Source: Suilimivivens sp045586385
GTDB taxonomy: Bacteria; Bacillota; Clostridia; Lachnospirales; Lachnospiraceae
Assembly (NCBI GenBank): GCA_045586385.1
Contig: JAZNAE010000007.1
Coordinates: 1-42,640, forward strand
Length of the DNA stretch: 42,640 nucleotides
Reading direction: 5' to 3'
Shown: in pieces, positions 8,572 to 16,691 of the stretch
Position numbering within the stretch: the first letter of the stretch is position 1
How the letters are laid out: every line of letters begins with the position of its first letter
Translations under genes and position numbers: made by a program
Notes under the pieces: model-generated
What the model saw: only the letters and a program-made list of their open reading frames with translations
Database searches by the model: none
What the model was told of the DNA's origin: nothing

Positions 8572-8846
8572 TCTGCCCATGGTATCACTTTTCTTTCTTA
8601 TGGGCAGATACTATTTATCTATTTTTCTCCGTTCTTCTTCCCTTAAGCAGCATTTCCCTCATCATGGTTAGACATTCTCACACCATCACTTCTTCCCATA
8701 CGAAATATTTCTTTCATCATGGTTAGATATTCTCATCTCATTGTTCTTCCCATTATGCTCTTTTTGGAGACTATGGTAAGAAAACACATCCAACAGCAAA
8801 GCCATTTTATCTACCCATATCCCTATAAAGCATCTATATGGGCAGA
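8572..8846. repeat. Array 1: five 37-bp inverted-repeat units of unknown function
   Basis: Five units lie at 8572-8608, 8636-8672, 8691-8727, 8745-8781 and 8810-8846. Each is exactly 37 bp: a 9-bp left half-site TCTNCCCAT, 19 unconserved bp, and a 9-bp right half-site ATGGKNAGA. Spacers between units are 27, 18, 17 and 28 bp. With the second array (39625-39909) there are 20 half-sites; read in one orientation, TCT and the C at position 6 are invariant in all 20, C at position 7 occurs in 19, and positions 4 and 5 vary. Changes at 4 and 5 are not compensated between the arms, which speaks against a conserved RNA stem. The array fills the gap between the lspA stop and the ytrA-like promoter. 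I know no named element with this pattern. Confidence 0.85.
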
Positions 8847-8858
8847 AATCACCTTCCT

Positions 8859-9320
8859 CTACTCATGAAATCCGATCACACTAAACAACGCCCCGATCAT
8901 AATACAAAAATCACTGATATTAAATATCACTCTTCTGATTCCTTTGACCGGCACATTAAAGCTCACATAATCTACTACATATTTCCTTACTATTCTGTCA
9001 TAGGTATTAGAGTACGCTCCACCTAAAAGAATCGTCAGTCCCCATTTCAGTAGTCCCTTACCGCCCTGCCCCAGTGTCAAAACAAAAATAATTGTAGCAA
9101 GCAAGGTAAATGCAACCGAAATCCCCATAATCATTTTCTGCCTTGTCTCTCCTGCATTTAAAAAGGCGCCCTTATTATGATGCTTTCTTATAATCAGCAT
9201 ATTCCTGCATTTGGTCTCTTCCTGCCCTATAGCCTTAGTAACCTCTATATAATTTTTAATTTTAAAATCTGCCGTAAATATTCCTACGATGACTGCTACA
9301 TGCTTTAACCACTCTACCAT
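8859..9320 (-). CDS. lspA: Signal peptidase II family protein (LspA-like)
   Basis: Membrane aspartyl protease that removes signal peptides from prolipoproteins. The protein has four hydrophobic stretches and the family motifs NKGAF, a GGAYSNTYDR block and NISDF; the Asp of TYDR and of ISDF correspond to the catalytic pair, and VVDYVSF lies between them as in LspA. I start at the ATG at 9320 (153 aa), five bases after AGGGAG; an upstream in-frame ATG at 9356 lacks a site. The sequence is rather divergent (GGAYSNTYDR where GGALGNLIDR is usual), so it may be an accessory paralog. Array 1 begins 12 bp after its stop codon. Confidence 0.8.
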   Translation of the reverse strand: MVEWLKHVAVIVGIFTADFKIKNYIEVTKAIGQEETKCRNMLIIRKHHNKGAFLNAGETRQKMIMGISVAFTLLATIIFVLTLGQGGKGLLKWGLTILLGGAYSNTYDRIVRKYVVDYVSFNVPVKGIRRVIFNISDFCIMIGALFSVIGFHE

Positions 9321-9377
9321 TTTACTCCCTGCCTTTTTCAAACTTTTTACAATCATACCTTATTTTGAACAGAAAAA

Positions 9378-9406
9378 AAAGACACCTTCCGAAGAAAGTG
9401 TCTTTA
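9378..9406 (-). terminator. Terminator after the first permease set
   Basis: AAAGACAC and GTGTCTTT arms around a short loop near 9380-9405, followed on the minus strand by a run of eight T. It lies just below the stop codon at 9417 and ends the 13119-9417 operon. Confidence 0.8.
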
Positions 9407-9416
9407 TGTAATCGTA

Positions 9417-10310
9417 TTATTCTTTTACACCACCGATGGTAAGACCTGTTACAAAGTATCTCTGTAAGAAAGGATACAGCATGATAATCGGAAGCATAGT
9501 TGCGATAGATGCTGCTGAACGTACTGTAACAGGTGTGATAGCAGCATTAGCCGCTCCTGCTGCAGATGCATTTGCTGCATTACCGGACTGGTTCATAACG
9601 GATGATAACAGTTTCATAAGTTCGTACTGAAGTGTTGTATATTCCGTTTTTAAACGGTTATATAACATTGCATCAAACCAAGAGTTCCACTGGTATACAG
9701 CTACAAACAATGCTACTGTTGCATATACCGGCTTACAAAGCGGGGAAATAATCTTCACAAATACCGTCCAGTATCCCGCACCGTCAAGCTGTGCCGACTC
9801 TTCCAGGGAATCCGGAAGTCCTAACATGTATGTACGGAGCACTAACATATTGAAAGCACTGATTGCACCGGGAATTACGTATACCCAAAATGTACCTGTA
9901 AGTTGCATATTTCTGTATAATATGAATACAGGAATCAAACCACCGTTTACATACATAGTAATTACCCAGAACAAAGATAAACCGGATTTAAATAAGAATC
10001 TCTTACGGCTTACTACAAAGGCAAGTAATGCATTTGCCACAAGTGCAAGTAACGTTCCTATAATGGTACGTAACACAGTAATGTAAGAAGCAGTAATCAT
10101 GTTCTCTTTACCGATAATGGTCAAGTAATTCTTAAATGTAAATCTTCTGGGCCATAAATAAATTCCGCCACGAACGGCATCAATACCGTCATTAAGGGAA
10201 ATAGCCAACGTATTCAATACCGGATATAACGTGATAACAACAAAGGCAATCATAAATAAGGTGTTGCATACCGTGAAAATTTTATCTGCTAATGATGTTT
10301 TCTTCTTCAT
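9417..10310 (-). CDS. Sugar ABC importer permease (LplC/YtcP type), set 1
   Basis: Membrane subunit of a CUT1-type carbohydrate importer, 297 aa, with six predicted membrane helices. The EAA motif that docks the ATPase appears as DSLEESAQLDGAGYWTVFVKI, and the C-terminal FVTGLTIGGVKE is the signature end of the YtcP/LplC group. Start at 10310 after AGGAGGTGAAGGC. It follows the second permease by 11 bp. The binding protein is encoded first in this operon. No ATPase gene is present nearby. Likely substrate: xylo-oligosaccharides or a decorated variant, inferred from the flanking glycosidases. Confidence 0.92.
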   Translation of the reverse strand: MKKKTSLADKIFTVCNTLFMIAFVVITLYPVLNTLAISLNDGIDAVRGGIYLWPRRFTFKNYLTIIGKENMITASYITVLRTIIGTLLALVANALLAFVVSRKRFLFKSGLSLFWVITMYVNGGLIPVFILYRNMQLTGTFWVYVIPGAISAFNMLVLRTYMLGLPDSLEESAQLDGAGYWTVFVKIISPLCKPVYATVALFVAVYQWNSWFDAMLYNRLKTEYTTLQYELMKLLSSVMNQSGNAANASAAGAANAAITPVTVRSAASIATMLPIIMLYPFLQRYFVTGLTIGGVKE

Positions 10311-10321
10311 GCCTTCACCTC

Positions 10322-11263
10322 CTAGAATAATCTTTCTTCGCCCATACGTTTTGCAGCATAGTTTGCAATGACGATTAACATAATACTAACCGCGCTCTTG
10401 AAAATACCGGCTGCCGTACCAAGCGAGAAGTCACTATTACTAACACCCCAGGTAAGGACATAAATGTCAATGGTATCGGAAACACTCTTAATCAAACCAT
10501 TTCCTAATAAGTACTGAATTTCAAAACCTGCATTTAATACGTTACCAACGTTCATGAGCAACAGAATCATAATGGTAGGTCTGATACTCGGAAGCGTAAT
10601 ATATTTAATTTTTGCCCATCTGCCTGCACCGTCAATAGATGCAGCTTCGTAAAGACAAGGATCAATCGCCGTAATTGCTGCCAAATAAATAATCGCATTC
10701 CAACCTGTTTCCTTCCAACAGTTGGCAAACGCTACAATCGGCCAGAAATACTCCTTATAGGCAAAAAAGTTAATTGCCTGATCAATAAAGCCGAACCTTA
10801 ATAAAAGGTCGTTAATAATACCGGATGATGACAATGCATCATGCAAAATACCGGTAACAATAATCCAAGAAAGGAAGTGAGGCAAATAGGAAATCGTCTG
10901 CACTGTTTTCTTAGCAATCGTAGATTTAATTTCATTTAAAAGGATGGCAAACAAAATTGCCATAAATGTAGATGTTACCAGGTTAATTACACCCATCGCT
11001 AGGGTATTCCTGATAACCTGAATAAATGTTGCATCTTCAAATAAAAACTGGAATTTTTGCAGTCCTACAAATTTAGAACCCAAAAGACCACGGTTTGGCT
11101 TATAATTCTGAAAAGCCATCAGCCAGCCGGTTAAGGGCCAGTAATAGAAAACCATTCCGTATACAACCATGAAAAAGGAAACAATCAGCAAAAACTTTTG
11201 TCTCTTAACCTCTTTCCATGTGATTTTTTTATCTCTTATAACATTTTCTTGTTTTCGAGCCAT
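10322..11263 (-). CDS. Sugar ABC importer permease (LplB type), set 1
   Basis: Partner membrane subunit, 313 aa, of the permease at 9417. Six membrane segments and the EAA loop (CLYEAASIDGAGRWAKIKYITLP) are visible, as are FQNYKPNRG near the N-terminus and the C-terminal AAKRMGEERLF typical of LplB. The ATG at 11263 follows AGGAGTGTCAAC. The gene is separated from the binding-protein gene by a 110-bp gap holding a strong hairpin, which probably lowers permease expression relative to the binding protein. Confidence 0.92.
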   Translation of the reverse strand: MARKQENVIRDKKITWKEVKRQKFLLIVSFFMVVYGMVFYYWPLTGWLMAFQNYKPNRGLLGSKFVGLQKFQFLFEDATFIQVIRNTLAMGVINLVTSTFMAILFAILLNEIKSTIAKKTVQTISYLPHFLSWIIVTGILHDALSSSGIINDLLLRFGFIDQAINFFAYKEYFWPIVAFANCWKETGWNAIIYLAAITAIDPCLYEAASIDGAGRWAKIKYITLPSIRPTIMILLLMNVGNVLNAGFEIQYLLGNGLIKSVSDTIDIYVLTWGVSNSDFSLGTAAGIFKSAVSIMLIVIANYAAKRMGEERLF

Positions 11264-11285
11264 GTTGACACTCCTATCTTGCAGT

Positions 11286-11327
11286 TAAAAAGCGGCAATA
11301 GTTTTCTCTCTGAAGCCTATTGCCGCT
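11286..11327 (-). terminator. Intergenic hairpin between binding protein and permease genes
   Basis: AGCGGCAATAG (11291-11301) and CTATTGCCGCT (11317-11327) form an 11-bp stem with a 15-nt loop. On the minus strand it is followed by a short T run (TTTTAA). Placed after the binding-protein stop, it likely acts as a leaky terminator or mRNA stabiliser that gives an excess of binding protein. Confidence 0.7.
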
Positions 11328-11373
11328 CTTATCATGCAATTATTTCAGAATATTACAGTTGTTCATCCCCGAC

Positions 11374-13119
11374 TTATTTGAATGTGTCAAGAATTGCCTG
11401 CATTTCAGCCAAGAAATCTTCAGGCTTAGCAGAGTTGTATACTTCCATATACTCTGCCCATGTAGCGTCGAAGTCTTCAGCCATAACAACCTGAGGTAAC
11501 CATTCATGTTTGATTTCGCCCATCTTTGTCCAAGCCACACCACCAGGAGTATCTGTAGTGAAGTTGTTAGAATAGGAGTACATAGGGAACCAAGGTCCGT
11601 TTGTTTCAACAACAGATCCCATCATATCAACGTAGTTACCTGCGCCGTATGCTGCGAAACAGTCTTTCAAAGGCTGAGCCATATCGAACTGGAATTCTGA
11701 AGGCTGTTCTTCAGGCTTGTTAGCGTTGATACCATCATCGCTTGTTCCATGCCACTGAAGTAAGTAGCTGTACTGGCAACGATGAGATGCCTGGTAAGCA
11801 GGATCAGCCCAGTTCATTCTCTGTTCTTCTGTTCTGTAGTATAAACCGTTTTCATCTACACAGTAGTCAACATCTTTAACACCCCAGAATCTTAAATCAT
11901 GGAGTTCCTGATCCATAGCGGACTGAACGATGAACTCGAAAGCTCTGTCAGGATCTTCACAGTCAACTGTAATAGCAACACCGGATGCCTGGTTAACAGT
12001 ATCATCATATGTATGCCATCTGTTTTCCATACCAGCTTCTGTTGTTAATCCAAGAGGAACATAGTTACAACCAACCTTATCAAGACCCTGCTGTTTGAAT
12101 ACATCGTTTACTGTGTAAGCGAAATCCCACCACTGGTCAACCATACCAAGTACACGACCTGTGGAAAGCTTAGCGATATATTCGTCATATGTCTGTGTGA
12201 AGGATTCAGGATCTACGAATCCTTTCTTGTATTCTTCATTCAACTTTCTGAAGTATTTGATTGTATCTTCAGAAGTATTGTAGTCACCGATTGTTAAAGT
12301 TTCTTTGTCTACTAATACGGAACCATCGTTAGGATAACCAGCTAAGAACTGACCAGCGTTTTCAAGACAGAAGTATCTCCAGTCTTCGCAAAGGATAGTA
12401 TAAGCCATGTTAGGTGTTCCATCTTCCATTGTAGGGTTAGCTGCAATGTAATCTTCGATTACCTGGAAGTATTCATCCATTGTCTGAATCTGAGGATATC
12501 CAGCCCATTCAAGTACTCTAACCTGAATCCAGAAAGCTTCATCGTTATGAGTAGTTGCTGTAGGATCTCCCTTTGTGTTACCGAAAGGATTGATCCAGTA
12601 GATGTGTCCATCAGACCAACGGAATTTTTCCCATTCAGCTTCTGTGAACCATTTTTCTTTGAACTCAGGATACTTGTCGATGTATTCGTCAAGAGCAACT
12701 AATGCACCGGAGTCAGCAAGGATACCCATATCATCAGAGTCGATGAGGTCAGGATATTCACCGGAAGCGATTAATGTACCGGTTGCTTCAGCAGCTGTCT
12801 GTCCTGTTAACCATGTTTCTTTAATCTTTACGCCCCATTTTTCAGCGATCATCTGAGCGATTTCATTATCGCTATTGATTTCTGAACCGGGCATTGTGAT
12901 AAACATGTCGAGGTTAAGAATTTCGTCCTCAGAATAAGTCTTAGCTTCTTCTGCAGGAGCTGCTTCTTCTGTAGCTGCATCTGTAGCAGGTGCTGCTGCT
13001 TCTGTAGCAGGTGCATCTGTAGCAGGTGCTGTTGCTTCTTCCTTAGCGCCACAACCAACTAATAAAGTAGCTGTCATAGCAACGCTAAGAAGTAATGCTG
13101 TTAATTTTTTCATTTTCAT
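11374..13119 (-). CDS. Sugar-binding lipoprotein of ABC importer, set 1
   Basis: Extracellular solute-binding protein of the LplA/YtcQ group, 581 aa. The signal peptide MKMKKLTALLLSVAMTATLL ends in a lipobox with Cys23 (LVGC), followed by an Ala/Pro/Thr/Glu-rich linker to about residue 60 and then the globular binding domain. The size is typical of the large binding proteins paired with YesMN two-component systems. Start supported by GGGAGGAA ten bases upstream. It has its own promoter after the terminator at 13212-13255. Ligand predicted to be a xylan-derived oligosaccharide, by context only. Confidence 0.92.
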   Translation of the reverse strand: MKMKKLTALLLSVAMTATLLVGCGAKEEATAPATDAPATEAAAPATDAATEEAAPAEEAKTYSEDEILNLDMFITMPGSEINSDNEIAQMIAEKWGVKIKETWLTGQTAAEATGTLIASGEYPDLIDSDDMGILADSGALVALDEYIDKYPEFKEKWFTEAEWEKFRWSDGHIYWINPFGNTKGDPTATTHNDEAFWIQVRVLEWAGYPQIQTMDEYFQVIEDYIAANPTMEDGTPNMAYTILCEDWRYFCLENAGQFLAGYPNDGSVLVDKETLTIGDYNTSEDTIKYFRKLNEEYKKGFVDPESFTQTYDEYIAKLSTGRVLGMVDQWWDFAYTVNDVFKQQGLDKVGCNYVPLGLTTEAGMENRWHTYDDTVNQASGVAITVDCEDPDRAFEFIVQSAMDQELHDLRFWGVKDVDYCVDENGLYYRTEEQRMNWADPAYQASHRCQYSYLLQWHGTSDDGINANKPEEQPSEFQFDMAQPLKDCFAAYGAGNYVDMMGSVVETNGPWFPMYSYSNNFTTDTPGGVAWTKMGEIKHEWLPQVVMAEDFDATWAEYMEVYNSAKPEDFLAEMQAILDTFK

Positions 13120-13163
13120 TACTTTTTTTCCTCCCTTTTATAAAATGAAATAGTAATGAATAA

Positions 13164-13169
13164 ATTATA
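13164..13169 (-). promoter_or_regulatory. Probable -10 of the set 1 importer promoter
   Basis: A perfect TATAAT on the minus strand, with only a T-rich -35 region upstream. A weak -35 fits dependence on an activator such as the adjacent YesN-type regulator. The promoter lies between the terminator at 13212 and the binding-protein start at 13119. Confidence 0.45.
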
Positions 13170-13211
13170 AAAAATTTGTGAACAAAAAAAAACGGAAAAA
13201 GTCTATATAAA

Positions 13212-13255
13212 AACCCGAAAAACTCTAGATAGTCTTTTTAGAGTTTTTCGGGTCT
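13212..13255. terminator. Terminator between response regulator and binding-protein genes
   Basis: A 15-bp stem of ACCCGAAAAACTCTA with TAGAGTTTTTCGGGT encloses a loop of about 10 nt. T-rich tails follow on both strands. It ends the GH3-GH67-GH8-YesMN transcript arriving from the right. Confidence 0.85.
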
Positions 13256-13272
13256 TTTTTGTGCATCTTATT

Positions 13273-14874
13273 TCAGCCTTCAATTTCGCCCGCATTTTTG
13301 CGGTATCTGGCAGGTGTACACCCTTTTTGCTCAATAAAACGGGTAATAAAATAATCCGTATCATGGTATCCCACTTCTTCTGCAATCACACTGATTTTTT
13401 TATCCGTCCTAAGAAGAAGCTGTGCCGCTTCGTTAATTCTGTAATTACTCAGGTAATCCTTAAAAGATTGACCATATTTTTTCCTGAATATCTGCCCCAA
13501 ATAAGAACTATTGACAAAATATTTTTTGCTGAGTCCTTTTAAAGTCAGGTTTTCCGCAAAATGCTCTTTTACTTCTTTTTCCACCTCTAAAAGAACACCT
13601 CTGGAAACATTCTTGCGAAGCTGTATCAGATACTCAGCGTATTCACAGGCAAATCTTCTCATATGTGCCCGGCCGCCTCTGGAAATACCGGAGTCAAACA
13701 CATTATCACTGATATAAAGCATCACTTCTTCCTGGTCTACCGATTCATCCTGCTCCACTGCCAGATGGATCAACTGGAAAAGAAGGTAGTTTGTGTTCAT
13801 GGAAACAATTTCTCCCGTCATTCCCATACTTTCCATCTCATTAAAAAGTTCATCCACACTGTTATTGATTTCCACACGGTTGTTTTGTTCTACTGCCGAA
13901 ACCAGACTGTCCAGACTTTGCTTGCACAAAACCACTTTGTTTTGATTTACATGGACTTCTTCCTCATAATAGTAGATGTTCTTTTCCGCCTTAAATCCTT
14001 TAAAAGGCTTTAACATACAGGCACTGCTGTAGGAGTTGGAAATCCTTGCAATATCTTCCACTTCTTTACCAATCAAAAGAACTACGTTCTCACTGATATC
14101 TCCGGAAACAGCCTCATAAAGTTGCTCCATAAAACCTACGACGGATACTCCCCTCTCTTTTGCCATATACTCGCCAAACAAAAGGCCGATTTCATGTTCT
14201 TCCTCATACCCCGGCATTTCACAGATAAGATGTCTCTCTTCTTCTTTCAAAAAAGAATTAACATTATGGATCAGCTTTTCTTTTCGTAATTTTAGTTCAT
14301 CATCCGACAAATCTTCCAATTGCGAAATATTATCAAGCACGATATGGACATATCGGCTCTTACCTGGAAGATGTATATTTTCTTTGATATATTCCAAATT
14401 CGCACTTTCATATTTTCCCGTAAGAAGTGCTATTACATTTTGCATAAGATACAGTTTCTCTATCTTCCTGCTTTCATCTTCCTGTTTCAGGATAACCGCC
14501 TTTTGCTTTGCTACTGTACGCAGCACATCCAAAAGTCCGTTTTTTTGTACCGGCTTGACCATATAATCCATACAGGAATACCGAATCGCTTTCTGGGCAT
14601 ATTTGAAATCATTGTATCCGCTTAAAATCACAAAATAGGCATCGGAAATTTCCTCTTCCCTGATGGTCTGCAAAAGTTCCAACCCCGTCATAACCGGCAT
14701 TGTAATATCCGCTATAATCAAATCCACCCTGTTTTCTCTCAAATAATCCAGTGCCTCTTTTCCATTGGACGCCATCTTTACTATCTTGAATCCTTCCGCC
14801 TGCCAATCAATCAGCACCGAAAGTCCTTGTAATATAAAAGGTTCATCATCCACAAGCAACACTTTCATGTTCAT
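13273..14874 (-). CDS. Response regulator with AraC-type output (YesN type)
   Basis: Two-component regulator, 533 aa. The N-terminal receiver has the acidic pair DDE at 9-11, the phosphoacceptor Asp56 in IIADITMP and the Lys of VKPV near residue 107. A long middle region (about 130-430) of unknown fold links it to a C-terminal AraC double HTH (LTLKGLSKKYFVNSSYLGQIF; ISVIAEEVGYHDTDYFITRF). It lies 17 bp after the histidine kinase gene. YesN-type regulators activate neighbouring sugar importers, here most likely the operon at 13119-9417. It is the last gene of the glycosidase transcript. Confidence 0.93.
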   Translation of the reverse strand: MNMKVLLVDDEPFILQGLSVLIDWQAEGFKIVKMASNGKEALDYLRENRVDLIIADITMPVMTGLELLQTIREEEISDAYFVILSGYNDFKYAQKAIRYSCMDYMVKPVQKNGLLDVLRTVAKQKAVILKQEDESRKIEKLYLMQNVIALLTGKYESANLEYIKENIHLPGKSRYVHIVLDNISQLEDLSDDELKLRKEKLIHNVNSFLKEEERHLICEMPGYEEEHEIGLLFGEYMAKERGVSVVGFMEQLYEAVSGDISENVVLLIGKEVEDIARISNSYSSACMLKPFKGFKAEKNIYYYEEEVHVNQNKVVLCKQSLDSLVSAVEQNNRVEINNSVDELFNEMESMGMTGEIVSMNTNYLLFQLIHLAVEQDESVDQEEVMLYISDNVFDSGISRGGRAHMRRFACEYAEYLIQLRKNVSRGVLLEVEKEVKEHFAENLTLKGLSKKYFVNSSYLGQIFRKKYGQSFKDYLSNYRINEAAQLLLRTDKKISVIAEEVGYHDTDYFITRFIEQKGCTPARYRKNAGEIEG

Positions 14875-14891
14875 AATAAAATCTCTCTTTC

Positions 14892-16673
14892 TTATTCCTG
14901 TTTCAGCACTTCAAGAGGAACCTTAATCAGAATGTAGGTTCCTACACCCTTTTCACTCTCAAGTTCAAACTCTGCACGTTCATCGGTAGACATTCGAAGC
15001 CGTAGGCACGCATTCATCATTCCCACATGCTTATTGCCCATCAGTTCTTCTATACTACAGGTCCGCATTTTATACAGGAATGCTTCTACCACTCCCTCTT
15101 CCATACCATCTCCTGTATCTTCCACTTCTATGCAAAGCATCTCATCTTTTCTGTATATCCTTACATATATCCAGCAGGACAACGCTTTCTTTTCTGCCCC
15201 ATGTACACAGGCATTTTCCACAAAGGTTACCAGTGTCAGTTTGGGAAGAACATATCTTTCACATTCTTTTTCCACTTCTATTTCATAGGAAAGTTTATTA
15301 CCAAATCTATACTTTTGCAACTCCAGATACGCCTCTATAAATTGCAATTCTTCACTTATTGTAACATAATCGGAACGCCATTGCACGTTCTGTCTCTCAA
15401 GCACTGCCAATCTCTCTATCATGGCAGCCGTTTCCTCTTCCCCCTTCAGCACACTGTGCATACGGATACTTTCAAGTACATTAAACAAAAAATGTGGGTT
15501 GATTTGACTGTGCAATGCCAAAAGTTCTGCATTCTGTCTTGCCATGTCTATCTTTTGACGTTCCAAACGGTCTATATAAACGGTCTTAATCAGTTCCCTA
15601 AAGCGTACCACCATCCGATTATAGTTTCTCATAAGACCACTGATTTCATCATGTCCCTGTATATTTTCAATTTCCTTAATACTTTCCGCATCAATTTGCT
15701 CAAAAGCATGTCCCAGTTCAAACAAGCGCACTGTAAAAGAGCGGTTAATCATTCTGGCAAGTATCAGCGGAAGCAAAATATTCACAGAAAGCAAAAACAA
15801 AATAAGAGGCGTATATTGCTCCATTCGTGTAAAAACCGTATCTTCCGGAGGGAAAACTAAAATACGCATTTCCGTACCATAAATATTAAACTCTCTTTCA
15901 TATGCATTTTTATCAAGTTTGACACTGTCAGGCAAGTAACTATATGATGTACGGTTTCCCGAATAACCAACGTTAGAAAACAAGATCTGGTTTCCTTTAC
16001 ACAGATAAACAGGCATGCTGAATTTCATATCATTCAACCGCCTGACTATAGTACTGTAATCCAGATCAATTTTTACAAGTTTTTCAGAGGGCAAATCTTT
16101 ATAGTAATCCAATTTACGTATCACCGATACTTTTCGGGGAGATGTCGAAGTCGGAGCTGCTTCCCCGATATAATAAAAAATAAGCAATATATCTCCCCCC
16201 GAATACTGCAATGTCTGATACCATTCCTCCTCTTTCACGGAATCTATTTGATGAAAATGATTTCCGTTTACGATGGTCTCATTATCACTGTACATAATTA
16301 CGTTCGTATTCTGGGTACCGGAACTAATCTCATAAAATGTCTTCTCCATAACACCGGCACTTGCCTTAAAATATTCTACATCAGATTCATATCTCTCTTC
16401 CAAAAACTCATTAATAGAACGGTCAATATATAAACTGTTTGCCATCTTAGCCGCTTCCTCAAAAGTATAGGTCAAATCACTTTGTACGGCACTGGCAACA
16501 TTTTCCATTTCGTACTTCTGTTCCACCCTCTCACCTTGCAAAATAATTGTCAAAACAACCCCATCTGTCAAAACAAGCGGCACAAGTACACACATAACAT
16601 ATAGCAGTGTCAACTTTCGCATGATACTTAGGTCGTTTAATTTTTTTTCTACTTTTTTAAGAAGCCAGTTCAT
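14892..16673 (-). CDS. Sensor histidine kinase (YesM type)
   Basis: Membrane sensor kinase, 593 aa. Membrane helix 1 at about 21-45, an extracellular sensing domain of about 240 residues, helix 2 at about 287-307, a HAMP region, then a His_kinase domain with SQINPHFLFN (phosphorylated His394) and an ATPase domain with the N-box VENACVHG and the G-box VEDTGDGM. It signals to the response regulator encoded next. Sits 18 bp after the GH8 gene, so kinase, regulator and glycosidases are co-transcribed. The ligand is probably an extracellular xylo-oligosaccharide, by context. Confidence 0.93.
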   Translation of the reverse strand: MNWLLKKVEKKLNDLSIMRKLTLLYVMCVLVPLVLTDGVVLTIILQGERVEQKYEMENVASAVQSDLTYTFEEAAKMANSLYIDRSINEFLEERYESDVEYFKASAGVMEKTFYEISSGTQNTNVIMYSDNETIVNGNHFHQIDSVKEEEWYQTLQYSGGDILLIFYYIGEAAPTSTSPRKVSVIRKLDYYKDLPSEKLVKIDLDYSTIVRRLNDMKFSMPVYLCKGNQILFSNVGYSGNRTSYSYLPDSVKLDKNAYEREFNIYGTEMRILVFPPEDTVFTRMEQYTPLILFLLSVNILLPLILARMINRSFTVRLFELGHAFEQIDAESIKEIENIQGHDEISGLMRNYNRMVVRFRELIKTVYIDRLERQKIDMARQNAELLALHSQINPHFLFNVLESIRMHSVLKGEEETAAMIERLAVLERQNVQWRSDYVTISEELQFIEAYLELQKYRFGNKLSYEIEVEKECERYVLPKLTLVTFVENACVHGAEKKALSCWIYVRIYRKDEMLCIEVEDTGDGMEEGVVEAFLYKMRTCSIEELMGNKHVGMMNACLRLRMSTDERAEFELESEKGVGTYILIKVPLEVLKQE

Positions 16674-16691
16674 ATTGACCGTTCTCCCTTT

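Noticed and set aside
8572..8846. Reading array 1 as a CRISPR array
   Set aside because: The 9-bp conserved pieces are inverted half-sites in fixed 37-bp units, the intervals are not uniform spacers, no long direct repeat exists, and no cas gene is nearby.
8572..8846. Reading the array units as conserved RNA hairpins
   Set aside because: Only the first unit has perfectly complementary arms; positions 4 and 5 mismatch in most others without compensation, and 19-nt loops of constant length but no sequence conservation are odd for RNA. Kept as an alternative, not as the call.
11453..11461. An isolated TCTGCCCAT half-site inside the set 1 binding-protein gene
   Set aside because: The expected right half-site 19 bp later (11481-11489) is CCATAACAA, which does not fit, and the site is in coding sequence; chance match.
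15027..15860. 277-aa open frame on the plus strand within the histidine kinase gene
   Set aside because: It is antisense to a clear YesM-type kinase, has no domain-like features and no ribosome binding site; a shadow frame.
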